Position numbers and translations under genes: made by a program. From assembly GCF_000372725.1 (NCBI RefSeq), contig NW_005198965.1:556447-620446 (forward strand): DNA of 64,000 nucleotides, written 5' to 3'. Under the pieces are notes generated by a model. That model was not told the DNA's origin. It saw only the letters and a program-made list of their open reading frames with translations, and did not search any database. Below are positions 19,143-31,599 of this stretch, piece after piece (the first letter of the stretch is position 1; the number at the start of each line of letters is the position of its first letter). This stretch comes from Emiliania huxleyi CCMP1516 (lineage: Eukaryota; Haptophyta; Isochrysidales; Noelaerhabdaceae).

Positions 19143-20079
19143 AGCGGGTGAGGCGGCAGGAGGCGCGGCGGACCGCGGCGTCGCGCAGTGTCGGCCGGGA
19201 GCGGCAGCCTGGGCTGGGGGCGGGGCGCGCGGATCGGCGAACTGCAGAGCTAAACAAATACATAAAAACCGCGACCCTTGGGATGAACGGTGAAAAAAAG
19301 AACGAGTGTGGGCGGGGGGTCCCGACTCTTGCACTGTGCACAGCCTGAGAGTGCCTGACCCGAGTCGCGAGTGCGAAACCGAAAGTCATAAGTCTCCCGA
19401 CCCGCCCCCGCGCCCCTCCACAGGCGGCACAGCTCGAGACCGCGTGCGAGAGAGACACGCCGTCTCGCAAAAACCAACGTGCGATAAACTCAAAAAGAAA
19501 AGAGTAACGTAAGTTTGTAGGGCATCGCGCGCCACTCGACCCCGAATCGGCCTTCGGCCATCGCGCATCAGGATCAGCCAAGAGAGCCATCAACTCTCAC
19601 GGGGGCGTGGCCAGCTAAGAGCTTCTATCGTTGGGGCAGCCCCGTCCTGCGCGCCAGCGCCGGAGCACCCAGTGCCAGGACCAGTCACGCACAAACGTTC
19701 TACAAGTGAAAGCCATTGCTGGGCGAGCACTTAGAGCCCTACTCACTGCTCCTCAGAGCCGTCGCTCGTCGCTGCAGCTGTCAGAACCTCCTCTGTGCCT
19801 GTTGTGCCTGCCTTATCCTGCGATGTACACCAGCCTTGTGAGCGATGGGGCTGGGTATGTGGGGCGAACCAGAAGGTGTTGAAGCTATGTATTCGTTCCC
19901 TCATCTGCGCGGTGCCTGTGGCTTGCCCTTGGCCTTGAGCGGCTCGTCGTCCATGTCTTCAACGTCCGACTCATACCCCTCGGTCTCTGTGGTTGCAAAA
20001 ACGCCCTCCACGGTGCCCTCGGAGCCGTCAGAAGTTGCGCCCGCCGTGATCCAACCACTACCTAGAAGCAGCAAAACAT

Positions 20080-20124
20080 GGTGTGCAATCTGCGAAAGGA
20101 GTTTGATGGCGCAGATTGCACACC
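20080..20124. repeat. Perfect 15-bp stem hairpin with 15-nt loop
   Basis: GGTGTGCAATCTGCG (20080-20094) and its exact complement (20110-20124) flank AAAGGAGTTTGATGG. The arms are only about 47% GC in a GC-rich genome. It could be a small-RNA-type foldback or a remnant of an inverted repeat; nothing decides between these. Confidence 0.8.
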
Positions 20125-20227
20125 CGACACTCCGCTTGCTTGCTGCAAACTATCTTGAAGTCGGCGCGAGGCATCCAGGCCGAGCACTTCTGCTTGCGAC
20201 GCGGCGAGCACCGCAGCCAGAAACGCC

Positions 20228-20365
20228 AGTGGCGAGGCCCGGGCCATGACCATACCGAGCGGGTCTTGCGCCGTTTCGGGCAATACTGCAAGAGTTTGCC
20301 GATGAATGGCGAGGCCCGAGCGCGCCGTTTCGGAAACACTGCAAGAGTTTGCCGATGCGATGAAC
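20228..20365 (+). repeat. Two-copy imperfect direct repeat
   Basis: GGCGAGGCCCG...CGCCGTTTCGG..AA.ACTGCAAGAGTTTGCCGATG occurs twice, with the CGCCGTTTCGG part 54 bp apart (20269 and 20323). Confidence 0.75.
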
Positions 20366-20791
20366 GAATTGCCCCCCCCCCCCCCCCTCTCCTGTGTGAA
20401 ATAACGCCGTAAAGCCATAGTTGCGAGCGTGTGTGTGTTGCATGCGTGTGTGTGCTGTGTGTGCAAAAAATGCACACATGCTGTGCATGCACATGTCGCT
20501 TGTCGGCAATGCAATGCACATGCGCTGCACGCTGCGCGACGACGAGATCGGTCGCCATCGCCGCGCGTGTCCCTCGTATAGGGGACGGCTCTCTATCGGT
20601 GCGGAAGTTCATGCCGGAAGCTGGAAGTTTAGAAGCAGCGCGACCGAGAAGCTGTAAGCTACCCGCCAGCCAGCCCACAACCTCACAGACGAGAGGCGCG
20701 CGGGGATAAATTTATGCGGGGCACCCCCTCGTGCACACGTACAGGCACACAACTCTCACGGCACAGCCACAGTGCTCCAACCTGCATGCCC

Positions 20792-23700
20792 TCATGCTTC
20801 GGTCGCCCGCTCCACCCATGCGCGGGCCATCGCCTTGACCTTCTCGACGAGCGCGGCGTCGCCTGCGTCGGAGGCGTACTGCAGGTACCGCTTGAAGAAG
20901 TACTTCGCCTTCTTGGAGGAGAGCTTGAGCGAGACGGCGCGCTCAAACAGCGAACGGATCGGGCCCGGCTCGCCGCGTCTCAGCTCCATGTCGAGGTAGA
21001 CGGACCAGACGTCGATGCGCTTGGGGTAGGAGGAGAGCACGCCGTCAAAGACGGTGCGGCCCCGCTCCGCCGAGCCGTGCCGGAACTCGAGCTGCCCAAA
21101 CTTGGAGATGACGTCGACGTGGTCCGATGTGCTCAGCGAGTCGACGGCGCGCTGCAGCAGCTCCTTGGCCGACGCGGGATCCTTTCGCTGCGCAAAGATC
21201 GCCTCGAGCCACGCGAGCCACACGCGCTTGTCGCGCCGGAAGCGCTTGAGCGCGCCGTTGTACGTCGCGTCTGCAAGCTCGGCGTCGCCGGCGCGCTCGT
21301 GCGTCGCCGCGACGTGCAGGTAGATGCGCATCGGGTCCGCCTGCGCGATGGCGCGCTTGAAGAGGGCTGCGAGCGACTCCTCGTCGCCGAAGCGCTTCTC
21401 CAGGTTCAGCATCGCCGCCCACAAGTTGTAGCGCTCGCCCTCGGCCGTGAGCTCGATGGTGCGCAGCGCGCGCTCGCCAACCTCGCGCGCGCGCTCCAGC
21501 TCGGCGAGCGAGAGCTGCAGCTCCATGTAGTCCACCCACAGCCGCGAGTTGGACGGCTCGCCAACGAGCAGCCGCTCGTAGTCCTCGGCGGTCGCAGCCT
21601 CGCCCGACGCGACGTGCGCCTCGCGCTCGCGCATCTCCGCCTCGCGCTCGCGCCACGAGGCGCGCTCCTTGGCCTGCCGGCCGCGCCGCCCGAGCTGCTC
21701 CTCCGCCTCCGCCTCCTCCGCATCCCGCCGGCTGGCACCGGCGGCGCCACCAAAGTCGTCCCAGTCGAAGCCGCCCGCAACCCCGCCGCCGCCCGGCAAG
21801 TCGGTCCCCGCGCGCAGCCCGGCGAGCGGGTCCTCGCCGCCGAGCGCCTCGGCGAGCGAGGTCGGCTTGCCCGCCCCGCGCGCCCGCGGCTTGACCTCCT
21901 CCTCCTCCGCCTCGTCGAGGCCGCCCCCCTCGTCGCTGTCCACGCCAGCCTCGCTGTCGTCCATCTCCTCCTCCTCGTCCTCGTCCTCGCCCTCGTCCTC
22001 TTCGTCCTCGTCCTCCTCGTCGCTCTCCTCGCCCGCGCTCTCGCCGCTGTCGCTGCCGTCGGCCTCCTCTCCGTCGGCCGCCTCCGCCTCCTCCTCGCTC
22101 TCCGCCTCCTCCTCCTCCTCGTCGTCCGAGCCCGCCAGCTCGCGCAGCCTGCTCGGCTTGAGCGAGAGCGAGATGCGCCGCTTCTCCGCGTCCGTCTTGA
22201 GGATCACGCCGCGCACCACGTCGCCCGCCTTGAAGGTGGCCGCCAGGTCCGTCAGCTTCGAGTCCGATGCCTCGCTCGAGTGGCAGAGCGCGTCCAGCCG
22301 CTCCGCCCCCTTGCCCTCGCCCCCGCCGTGCAGCCGCACAAAGACGCCAAAGTCGACCACCTTGCGCACAAACCCGGTGACGGCGCGGCCGGCGTGTAGC
22401 GCCTCGAAGGTGAGCCGCTTCCGCATGGTGCCGCCCTCCACGTCGGAGCGCTTGAGCGAGAGGGAGGGCAGCGCGTTGGCGCCGCCGCTCGCGAGCTTGA
22501 CGACCCGCGCGACGACGAGCGTGCCGGGCGGGAGCATCGCCGAGACGCCCTTCTCGTCGATGAACTCGTCCGAGATCTGGCGGAGCGGCACAAACCCGTC
22601 GAGCGAACGCGAGAGCGAGACAAACGCGCCGCGGGCCGACGCCTCCTTGACGTAGCCGCGCACCAGCTGGCCTTCCTGCAGCTCGGCCGCCTCGAGCGGG
22701 CGCGCGTGCTCGCCGGGCGCGTCGCCAAACGCCGCGACCGACGACGCGCGCAGCGAGACGTCGGCCAGAGGCCGACCGCGCTGCGTGCGCGAGCGCAGCA
22801 CGACGGCGCGCGCCGTCTGCCCCTCTGACAGCCGGCCAAGCGGGTCCGCCTCCCACGCGTCGACCACCTCGGTGATGTGGACGCGGCCGACGACGCCGTC
22901 GGCGAGCTTGACGTCGGCGCCCTTGCCGGGCGCCACTGACTTGACCTGGACCGACACGATGCTTCCCTCGACGGGCTCCGCCAACGCCTCGCCGCCGCCC
23001 TCGGCCCGCAGCAGCTGCTCGCCCGGCTCGTCGGCCCGAGGCCGGAGCACGAGCGAGAGCGTGAGGCGCGACCCGCGCTTCTTCTCGCCCTCGCCCTCGC
23101 CGCCCTCCTCCCCGCCGGCGGGCTGGAAGGCGACGACGCGCACCGTCACCGGAGCGCCAAACGAGAAGTGCTTTGGCAAGTCGGCAACCACCGCCGGGTC
23201 CTCGGACGCCTCGAGCGCGGCCACCCGGCCGGTGCACTTGTGGGAGAGGCAGACCCAGAGCGCGGACCCGGTCGCCTCGCGCACCCACCCCTGCACAATC
23301 TGGCCGACGGAGAGGTCGGCTGCCGCGACGCGCGGCGCGATGGCGCCGCCCGCCACGTCGAGCGGCCGCATCGTGCACTCGACGAGGCCAGTGGAGCGGG
23401 CGCCCTGCCGGTCGGCCGCCTTGCCGCCGCCCAAAACGACGACATGCACGGGCTCCTCCGGAGAGGCGGAGGGCAAGCTCGCGCGCTGGCCGGGCGCGGC
23501 GAGCTCGGTGAAGTGGACGCGCCCGCGCACCGCGCCGCGCCGGTCGAGCAGGACGTGCAGCTCCGTCGTCGACGTGTCGGCGACGCGGGCGAGCGCGTGC
23601 ACGCCCGGGCGGGCGTCGGTGGCACGGCGCAGCGGACCGACGCCCCCCTCCGACACGGCCGCATCACCGGCGGCCGCGGCGAGCGGCGCATCCACCATGC

Positions 23701-26700
23701 TCAGCTGCAGCGGCTCTGGCGCCGCGGCGCCCCCATCGGCTGCCTCTGACGGCAGCGACGTCACGACCGCCTGCACCTTTTGGCCAGACGAGTACTTGGC
23801 CGCCTCGGCCGCGAGCAGCTCGGGCCGCGCCCCCGCGCCCGACCAGAGGGCATGGTGCGCGGCGACGCCGAGCGCGTGCCCGTGCTTCGGAAGGCTGAGC
23901 ACGAGCAGCCCCGGCCGCGAGAGCGCGACTGTGGCAACGACGCGGGCGCCGACACGCAGCCGCTGCGCCGCGTCGGCGGCGGCGCTCACCGGCGCGGCGG
24001 CGCGCTTCTTGCCGCTGCTCTCCCCGCCCTCTCCGCCCGGCGAGTGCGCGTCGACGAGCTTGTCCGAAGTGGACACATGCACCACGCTGCTCAGCGGGTC
24101 GACGTCCAGCACGACGCCGCGGGCGGTCTCCTCCTTCTTGAGCTTTTGCGAGCCGGCGGGCGCGAGGGCCGGGGCGGAGGCGCCGCCAGGAAGCTGCGCG
24201 GCGTAGGCCACGCCGTCCGCGGAGGCCCGCTTGGTGGCCGGCTTCCGCAACTCGACGACGGATCCGACGCGCACGGCGCGCAGCGCCTCGAGCGAGAGCG
24301 GCGCGGCAGCGTCGCGGGCCGAGCCGAGCGCAGCCTCGACACTCTCGGCCGCCGCGCTGGCCTTTTGTCCCTCCTCCTCGTCGCCCTCGTCGCCGTCCTC
24401 GAGGGCGGCTGCCCTCGCACCCGCGATGCTCCACCGCTCGCGGAGGAAGCTCGCGGCGAGCGGCAGCAGCGGCGCGCCCTCGGCGCCGGCGCGCGAGGGC
24501 AGGCCGGCGACAGCAGCCGCCTCCGCCACCCCGTCGGCGGCCTCCGCCTTGGCCGCCTCGGCGAGGGCGTCGTGGCCCAGCTGCAGCTGCAACGTCCGCT
24601 CGCGGCTGCCGCCGGTGCCGCCCGCCACGAGGGCGAGCACCGACTGGCCGGCCGACAGGAGCGCACGCGCGTCCTCCGACGCGTCTGAGATGTCGGCGGA
24701 GGCTGCAAACCCGCGCAGCGGGCCGGCAAAGCCGACGTACGCGCCCTCGCGCTTGACTTTGGCCACCCAGCCGCACAGCAGCCGCACGCCACGGGGCGGC
24801 TCCGGACCCGTTGGGAGGCGGCCGCCCGCAAGCGCCGCGCGTAGCGACGGCTTTGCGGTGAGCGTCACGCGGCCGGCGCCGCCGAGCGCCTTTGGCTGCA
24901 CGAGGAGCACGAGGAGCGGAGGCAGCGAGGCGCCTGGCCGCAGCGCGCGACGCCAGAGCGGGAGGAGCGCCCGCACATCGCCGAGCTGCGAGAGCGGCAG
25001 CCAGCCATGGCCGCCGCCGCCACCAGAGAGGGCGACCCACACGCCCTCCTCGCCGCCGCCCTCCTCCTTTGGCGCGGCGCGGTCCTGCCAGCCGGCGACG
25101 ACGCCACGCACCTCGTCGCCCGCGCGAAGCGCCACCGCGGCGCCGGGAGGGTACTGCGCGGCGGCGCCCGCCTTGGCGGTGCCGCCGTTGCCGACGCCGG
25201 TGAGCGCGGGCGTGGCCGCCGCCTGCTCGTGCGAGAGGAGCGAGAGGACGAGCCGGCGCTTTGCCGGCTCCGAGCGGAGCACCCGTGCCTCCACCGTCTG
25301 CCCGACCGAGTAGCAGGAAGCCGGGTCCGAGTCCCAGACCGCGCCGAGCGTCGCACGGAGCTCGGAGCCGAAGACGACGCCCTTGACGCCGTTGAGGAAG
25401 GCGACGATGAGTGCGGTCGGCCGCACCGCCTCGATGGTGCCGTGCGAGGAGGCGCCCGCCGCCGCGCCGGCGTACGATGCGATGCGAGGCAGCGGCGAGT
25501 CGAGCAGCGAAGGCTTGAGCGAGAGCAGGAGGGCGCCGCCCGCCGCACCGCCGGCCTGGCCTTCCGCCAGCGCGGCCGGCGCGCCGCGGGCGCCCGTCCC
25601 CGCCGCGAGCACAAGCGCGCGGACGGTGCTGCCCACAGCGAGCCGCGCCTCGGGCTTCTGCAGGCTGCCGTCGGCAAGCTGGTGGCGCGGCGCGTGCCCG
25701 CTCAGCGAGCCGCCAACCGGCCCGCCGATCCTCAGCCGCGCGCCCGCCGCGCCGAGCCGGACGATGGTGGCGTCCACCACGGCGCCCACCTCGGGGGTGG
25801 CGACGGGGGGCGACGCGCGCTTGAGCACCGACGCGCGCGCAGAGAGGCGCAGCCGGCCAGAGAGCCAGTCGACGCCCGTGACGACGGCGGAGACGGCGGC
25901 GCCCGGCTTGAGCTTGCGGAGCGCATCCGCCGGCTTCTGGCCCGGGGAGAGGTCGGCCACGTCGAGCGGGCCGAGCCAGCCCAGCCAGCCGGCCTCCGCC
26001 TCGCCCTCCGCCACCTCCGCCTCGCCCTCCGTCTCGCCCTCCTCGCCGGCTGGCGCGCGGCGGCAGGTGAGGACGGCTCCGTCCTTGGCAACCAGCGCCA
26101 CGCGGCAAGTCACGCGCTCACCCGCCTCGGCGCCGGGCTTGAAGCGCGCCTCCAGCCCGGTCAGGTGCGGCTGCAGCGACAGCGCCACCGTCTTGCGCTG
26201 CGGCGAGAGCCAGAGCAGCCGCGCCTTGAGCTTTGTGCCGGTCGGCAGCGCCGTCGTCCAGCCGTCCGAGGAGGAGGCGCCGAGCTGCGCGGCGGAGAGG
26301 GAGCCGTCGAAGCCGCCGGCAAAGGTGACGCGCAGCCCGTCGGCAAACACGCCGGATACGGACGCGTTGACGAGCAGCCCCGGCACCAGCGCGTCGAAGC
26401 CGAGCGGCGCCGCCGTGCCGATGGGCCGCGCCGCCGCCGCGGGCGCGCCGAGCTCCGTCGCGCGCGACTTGTCGGTGGAAGCGAGGGCGGCGAGGAGGAC
26501 GGGCCGCCAGCGCGGGGGCGGCTTGCCCTCCGACCCGCCGGCGAGCCCCGCCCAGTGCTTCTTGTGCAGGAAGCCCGTGTGCCCGCCGCCGAGGGAGAGG
26601 ACGGCCCCATACCTGCGGCCGGAGGGGCGCGACGGGCGGTCGGCGGCCACGGAGCTTGGGCACAAGCACGGTGCGAGGTGGGGCCGCGGGGTTCGAGGGG

Positions 26701-27656
26701 CTGCGGGTCGGGGACGGGCTCGGCCTCAGGGCCAGATGGTATCACCAAGGAGAGGCGGGTTCAGACGCCGGTCTGGTTCTGCCCTATCTGGTTGACTCGT
26801 CACTGGCCGGGCGGCGGCGGGGGCGGTGCGACAAGGGCGGCGGGGGAGGGATGGTGGAGCCGCGTGCGGCGCGTGCGTCGGCGGGCGCGGCGCACTCTTC
26901 GACCGACTTGAGCACGCCCCACAGCAGGGCGCCGCGCGGTAGCGCCGTCCCGCTCGACAGCGCCGCCGCCTGGACGCGCGAGAGGCGGGTCGAGACCGTC
27001 GAGGGAGGCGTCGAGCGGCTGCCGCGGCCGGAGCGAGGCGTGTCGTGGCCCGCGGGCTTGGGCGGCGCGAGGACGACCGCGGGGAGGAGCTCTCCCACCG
27101 CGAGCAGCTTGCGCAGGTCGGGCGGGTGCGCCGCCTCGCCGCCGCCCGCGATCTCGGCGTGCAGCTCGTCCGAGAGCTCGAGCCGCTCGAGGAGCCCGAG
27201 ATGGCCGTCGGGCAGCGAGAGGATGGCGCGGCTCGAGTGGACCTCGCGCACTGCGCAGAGGGCCAGCGTGCCCGGCGTCAGCTCGGACGCCTTGAGCCGC
27301 GCCGCCAACGCCGCCGAGGAGCCGCCCAGCCGCGTGCGGAGGGAGCCGACAGCCTCATCGCCGTCCTCGTCCTCCTCCTGATCCTCCGTGAAGAGGGCAT
27401 CCTCGCGCGCACGAGCGGCCACCTCACGGCGCTCGAGCGCGCTGAGCGCCGAGCCGCCGCCGCGAGGAAAGGGCGCCTCCTCGTCCTCCATCCAGTCGGC
27501 AACGGGCTCCGCCGCCGGCTCTGGCGCGGCCGGCTTCTCCTCCGGATCCGCCCGCTTGTCCGGCTTTGCCGGCTTCGCCGCCTTGGCCGCCTTGGCCGCC
27601 TTGGCCTTCTTCTTGGGCGGGTCAGCGGCCTCCGAGGACCGCTTGGTCGAGCCCAT
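20792..27656 (-). CDS. RRP5: RRP5 (PDCD11) rRNA-processing factor
   Basis: Two exons, 27656-26896 and 26612-20792, give about 2193 aa, longer than yeast or human Rrp5. Exon 1 starts with a lysine-rich tail, then FPRGGGSALSALERREV, the typical Rrp5 N-terminal motif. The first S1 domain is split by the 283-nt GT-AG intron (26613-26895), and joining restores LLWGVLKSVEEYGAVLSL. Many S1 RNA-binding repeats follow (for example GRVHITEVVDAWEADPLGRL and GAFVSLSRSLDGFVPLRQIS). Then come an acidic stretch (about 21890-22130) and a C-terminal HAT/TPR-like helical array (SRLWVDYMELQLSLAELERA, KRIDVWSVYLDMELRRGEPG, AKYFFKRYLQYASDAGDAAL). Rrp5 acts in the nucleolus on both small- and large-subunit pre-rRNA cleavage. 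The start codon is preceded by a short divergent intergenic region shared with the next gene. Confidence 0.93.
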
Positions 27657-27893
27657 GATGGTGGTGTCCTCGTGACTGGCACACAGAGCGGCGCCGGAAG
27701 AAATCGCGAGTTTCGTCCTCCTCCCATCCCTCTGTGGTCTGCTGTGTGCTTTTTCTTTACCTTATGCTAGGTAGATCTCGTGGCATCATACGCAGAGAGC
27801 GCGATTTCTTCCTGCTCCGGCCCGCCAACGGTACACCCCTCCGCTTGCTCTCCGCCTCCAGACAGCCAGAAGCCACATAAACGCACAATCGGT
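27657..27893. promoter_or_regulatory. Divergent intergenic region RRP5 / OPRT
   Basis: Only 237 bp separate the RRP5 start (minus) from the probable OPRT start (plus), so both promoters must lie here. No TATA box or other core element is convincing. Placement is inferred from the gene arrangement. Confidence 0.5.
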
Positions 27894-28565
27894 ATGCCCT
27901 CCGCCGAGTCGTCGTGGAAGGACGAGTTTCTCCAGTTCTGCGTCGAATGCGAGGTCCTCCGCTTTGGAGAATTCACGCTCAAGTCGGGCCGCTCGAGCCC
28001 CTACTTCTTCAACGCCGGCCTCTTCAACACCGGCGGGCGCATCGCCAAGCTCGGCCGCTTCTACGCGCGCGCGATCGCCGAGGCGGGGCTCGAGTTCGAC
28101 GTGCTCTTCGGCCCGGCGTACAAGGGCATCCCGCTCGCCACGAGCGCCGCCATCGCGCTCTCCGAGCACCACTCGCTCGACGTGCCCTGCTCGTACAACC
28201 GGAAGGAGGCGAAGGACCACGGGGAGGGCGGCTGCATCGTCGGCGCGCCGCTCGCGCAGCAGCGCGTGCTGATCGTCGACGACGTCATCACCGCCGGCAC
28301 CGCCGCGCGCGAGGCCGCGGGCATCATCACCGCCAACAGCGCCTCGGTCGCCGGCCTGGTGATCGCGCTCGACCGGCAGGAGAAGGGCGCCGGCACGGAG
28401 CTGACGGCGGTGCAGCAGGTCGAGAGCTCGCTCGGCGTGCCCGTCGTGCGCGTCGCCACGCTCGCCGACCTGATCCGCTTCCTGGAGTCGAGGCAGCCCG
28501 AGCAGGCCGAGCGGCTGCGCGCGCACCAGCAGGCGCAGGGCGAGGCGGCGGCGCCGCCGCCTTGA
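27894..28565 (+). CDS. pyrE: Orotate phosphoribosyltransferase
   Basis: 223 aa from the ATG at 27894, close to the usual 210-215 of bacterial-type PyrE. The N-terminus [20 protein letters not shown] is the classic orotate/PRPP-site beginning, [11 protein letters not shown] follows, and [14 protein letters not shown] (about residues 124-137) is the PRPP-binding motif. It converts orotate and PRPP to orotidine monophosphate in pyrimidine synthesis. It stands alone here, not fused to OMP decarboxylase as in animal/plant UMP synthase. An upstream in-frame ATG-type start at 27780 would add 38 residues without family similarity. These could be a leader, but the later ATG fits family length. The C-terminus is alanine/proline-rich. 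Confidence 0.92.
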   Translation: MPSAESSWKDEFLQFCVECEVLRFGEFTLKSGRSSPYFFNAGLFNTGGRIAKLGRFYARAIAEAGLEFDVLFGPAYKGIPLATSAAIALSEHHSLDVPCSYNRKEAKDHGEGGCIVGAPLAQQRVLIVDDVITAGTAAREAAGIITANSASVAGLVIALDRQEKGAGTELTAVQQVESSLGVPVVRVATLADLIRFLESRQPEQAERLRAHQQAQGEAAAPPP

Positions 28566-28789
28566 CGCCGCCGCCTTGACGCCGCCGCGGACGTGCACGG
28601 CGGCCGGCGGCCGCCTGAGGGACGACTCCGGCCTCCGAGCGAGGCTCGCCCTGCTGTTGAGGTTGCGCTGCTCGAACGCTCCGCCATGCGATAGTACCGG
28701 CTCCGCCGAGCGTACCAGGGACACAGTTTGGCTCCACCCACAGAGAATTTTCTTCACGGGGCGCGCCGCGCCGCGCGCCTCGACTACCC

Positions 28790-29955
28790 ATGGATCCCAG
28801 CAAGATCGACCTCGCCGCCGCTGCGCGGGCGGCAGTAGCTCGGCTCAAGGAGCGGGACGGTGGCACCGGCGACAGCTCGGCTTACACTGCCGCCGCCGCG
28901 CGACTGGCCGCACTGCAGGAAGCCGCGCCATCTCAGAGACCTGCGGCACTCATTGCGCGTCTCGACCTGTCCACCCTTTGCTGTCGTAGGCGGCGAATCC
29001 CGCGGCGCTGCACGCCTCCTGCTCCGCTGCTCCTCCGCCGGCGCCCGGAGTGGGTCTGCCGCACGCCCCGCCTTACCCAGCCCAGCCGGCCCCGGTTCAG
29101 CTTCAGCAGTACGGTGCGCTACAGCAGATGCAGGACGTCTACCTTCAGACGGCGGGCGCGAGCCACCTGCAGACGGCGGGCGGGAGCCACCTGCCCGCCG
29201 CTGGCCCGCCGCTGAGCATGCCTCTGCCCGGCTTTGCGGCGGCGGCGTACCCCGGCCTGCAGCCCGTGCCCGAAAAGCAGCGCCCGACGGTGCCGAACGT
29301 CCGGTTCGCGCGGAGCCTGATCGGCGCGGCGCTCGGCGACGACAACCGGAAGAAGCGCGCGCGAGAGGCGTCCGAGGAGGAGGCCTCCGCCAACGCGGCG
29401 GCGCTGCGCGACAAGGCCAAGGCGAAGGCCGTCGCCGCTGCCGCCGCCATCACGACGCCCATCAGCGCGGAGGAGATCGCCGCCGCGCAGCAGCGGCTCC
29501 GCGCGCAGGCGCTCTCGCGCACCATCGAGGCGCGCATCCCTCCCGAGCACCGCGTGCCTGCAAGCGAGCCTGCAGCGGCGGCGGCGGCGGGTGGTGGTGG
29601 GAGGGGCGCAGGCCCGGCGGCCTCCCGCTGGGCGCGCAAGGGGATGCGGGTCAAGGTGCTGGGCGGCGCTGCGGAGGGGGGGGGCGGCACCGCGGTGGTG
29701 GTTGCGGCGCGCGACCCCGAGTCGCTGCAGCTCAAGCTCGACTCGAGCAAGCAAGTCATCTCGGCGCGCGAGGCGGACCTGCTGCCCACCGAGCCAGAGG
29801 CGGGCTGCTTGATCATGGTGGTGGAGGGCGCGCAGGCGGGCCAGGTCGGCGTGGTGGAGAGCGTCTCGCTGGCCGAGCGCACCGCAAACGTGCGCCTGCC
29901 GGAGGGGAGCCTCAACTGCTCGCTGCTCGACATCACGCAGTGGGCCCGCGGCTGA
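28790..29955 (+). CDS. KOW-domain protein, similar to GPKOW/MOS2 C-terminus
   Basis: Exon 1 starts MDPSKIDLAAAARAAVARLK and runs to about 28918-28945. A frame change follows, and coding resumes after the acceptor GTCGTAG at 28989 with AANPAALHASCSAAPPPAPG. The intron is therefore 44-71 nt; donor candidates are CTGCG/GC at 28946 or CTGCAG/GA at 28919. The protein ends in two KOW-like segments, RWARKGMRVKVLGG and CLIMVVEGAQAGQVGVVESV followed by SLLDITQW. Their order and spacing resemble the C-terminal KOW region of GPKOW/MOS2/Spp2 spliceosomal factors. A G-patch is not evident, so the assignment is tentative. The middle is charged and helical. A nuclear RNA-related role is inferred. Confidence 0.6.
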
Positions 29956-29959
29956 GCGG

Positions 29960-31595
29960 AGAGTTGTGTCGCGACGCTTCGAGTCTGTGAATGACCGCGC
30001 GGAGTAGGCGGAGAGCGAGCCCCCAACCGCACGCACGCGCCCTTCCACCATAGTTTGGCGTCTGCAGAGTCTCCAGAGACGCCTATTTTGTTACCGCGAG
30101 CATCTTTGCCGGGAGAGCACCACAAATAAATAAATAAATAAAACGGACACCTCTCTACCGTGTGAGATGGGTAAAAAGGAACAGGCCCCCGCCCTTGCGA
30201 TCACGGGAGAGCACCACAGAGATACTTTAGCACTTGAATTCTCTAGTTTGCTGCGCGAGCTACACCACCGTCCACCCCTACCGTACTGTATACCAGCCTA
30301 CCAGTGCCGTACCAGTACCACTTGGGCGTTGGGGAGCGACCCGTCCAAGCTCACTTGTTCGCTGTTGGAGTCTCCAATGGAGTGCGAGGTTGGCAACCGC
30401 TCACCTCTGGGCCGGCGCGGGGGCCCCAGAGGGTGTCCATGCGGGGGGGAGATGGGGTCCCATGGCCCGCCGCAGGCGCCGATTTTTTCGGATTGTTTTT
30501 CTTTTTTGTCGTTTTTTACTTGTTTTCATGGGAATTCGGCGTACTTGCGGCCATGCTATCACGCCTTGCGACAGCCTGTCGGCGCAGCTGACCGTGCCAT
30601 GATGCACAATTGATCACCTGCATAGCTCGCGGCCTTAGTATCAAGCATTCAGTGACGACCTGATCGTACGGCCAGTAGGAAGGTGTCCTTCCATCGTGTG
30701 CACGCTTCTGACGCAATGCGCGTCACCTCGGATTGGCTGCTGGCACTCTCGAGGCTATGCCTACACAGCCTCGCGCGCATGGGCAGTCAAGAGGGACCAC
30801 GCACCTTCTCAGGACAGCGCCGGTGCCTCTCTCTTGGACCGGCAAACTTGGTGGTATCGTGTCACCAATGTGGGACCAGTGCGGCATCGCGCCATCGACA
30901 GCTCTGAACTGCGCCTCACCACTGACCGGGAAGGCCGCCAAGTGGGCCAGCACAGGTCGCACATTGTGGCAGCAGTCAGCAGTGCATGGCTGATAGCTAG
31001 AGCAGCAGCGTCAGGGTCGCAGGGTCGGATCGTGTCAAGCCTCTCGCCCGGCCGGCCGCGTGCAGACGTCGGCCTGTCTGCTGTCTGGAGTGATCTGTCG
31101 GCGGTCAGTACGACCGATCAGGTCGGAGTTTTCTGATGGTTGGAGGGTCTATCTGTATGTACTCCTCGAGATCTTTCCAAATCTGCCCTCTACTTAACCG
31201 TACTTAATCGATAAGTCGGTGCTAGCTGAGACTAGCGGAGCCGGAGCCCCGTTGGCCCCGTTTCCGCACTGCGGCGCGGCGCACGGTGCCTCCGGGGGGC
31301 CCCGCGCCGGCCCAGAGCCGCTCACATCCCTGAGGGCCGGGGAGCTAAGAAGGCGCACCCCGAGAGCTGGCCCCGGAACCCGCGCAACCCGTCCCCGCGA
31401 GCCGCGACGCCGCCCGAGCATCCGGCCGCGGGCTAGAGAGCCCTAGCCCTGTGGGGTGCGCGGTCGCAGGGCCATAAGCGTCTCCGTGTCTCCGAGGGTT
31501 GGTTCCGGAGAGAGATTTTTAGCAATACCCCAAACAACTCTAACACTCACACGTCATTTGGGGCCTGGAGCCCTGTTCACGCGCGCGCGAGACAC
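29960..31595. other. Intergenic stretch without recognisable gene
   Basis: It contains the dispersed (TAAA)n-ACGGACA repeat (30124-30215). The part at 31230-31460 is very GC-rich. It looked rRNA-like at first, but I cannot place it. Open frames lack coding character. Confidence 0.5.
30124..30215 (+). repeat. Dispersed (TAAA)n-ACGGACACCTCT repeat, copy A
   Basis: After AAATAAATAAATAAATAAA it reads ACGGACACCTCT, then GAGATGGGTAAAAAGGAACAGG and CCCCGCCCTTGCGATC. The same order is found at 42985-43145 and, in reverse, at about 55255-55460. Homology ends near 30215. Confidence 0.8.
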
Positions 31596-31599
31596 GTGC

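Larger units (their letters stand above)
19143..20790. other. Intergenic region with hairpin and local tandem repeats
   Basis: No convincing gene. The region holds a 15-bp-stem hairpin (20080-20124), a two-copy repeat near 20.23-20.36 kb, a C-run at about 20370 and a TG/CA-rich stretch (20415-20525). A 134-residue frame from 19845 is open, but its serine/threonine-rich translation has no recognisable motif. Confidence 0.5.

Noticed and set aside
17838-19334. Long minus-strand frame (498 codons) opposite the coiled-coil membrane protein
   Set aside because: Composition (V, R, H, L, A blocks) is that of a complement of a high-GC3 gene; the plus strand has a transmembrane helix and heptads.
31230-31460. 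Possible rRNA fragment because of high GC and structured look
   Set aside because: I could not match any conserved rRNA block, and no flanking rDNA is present.
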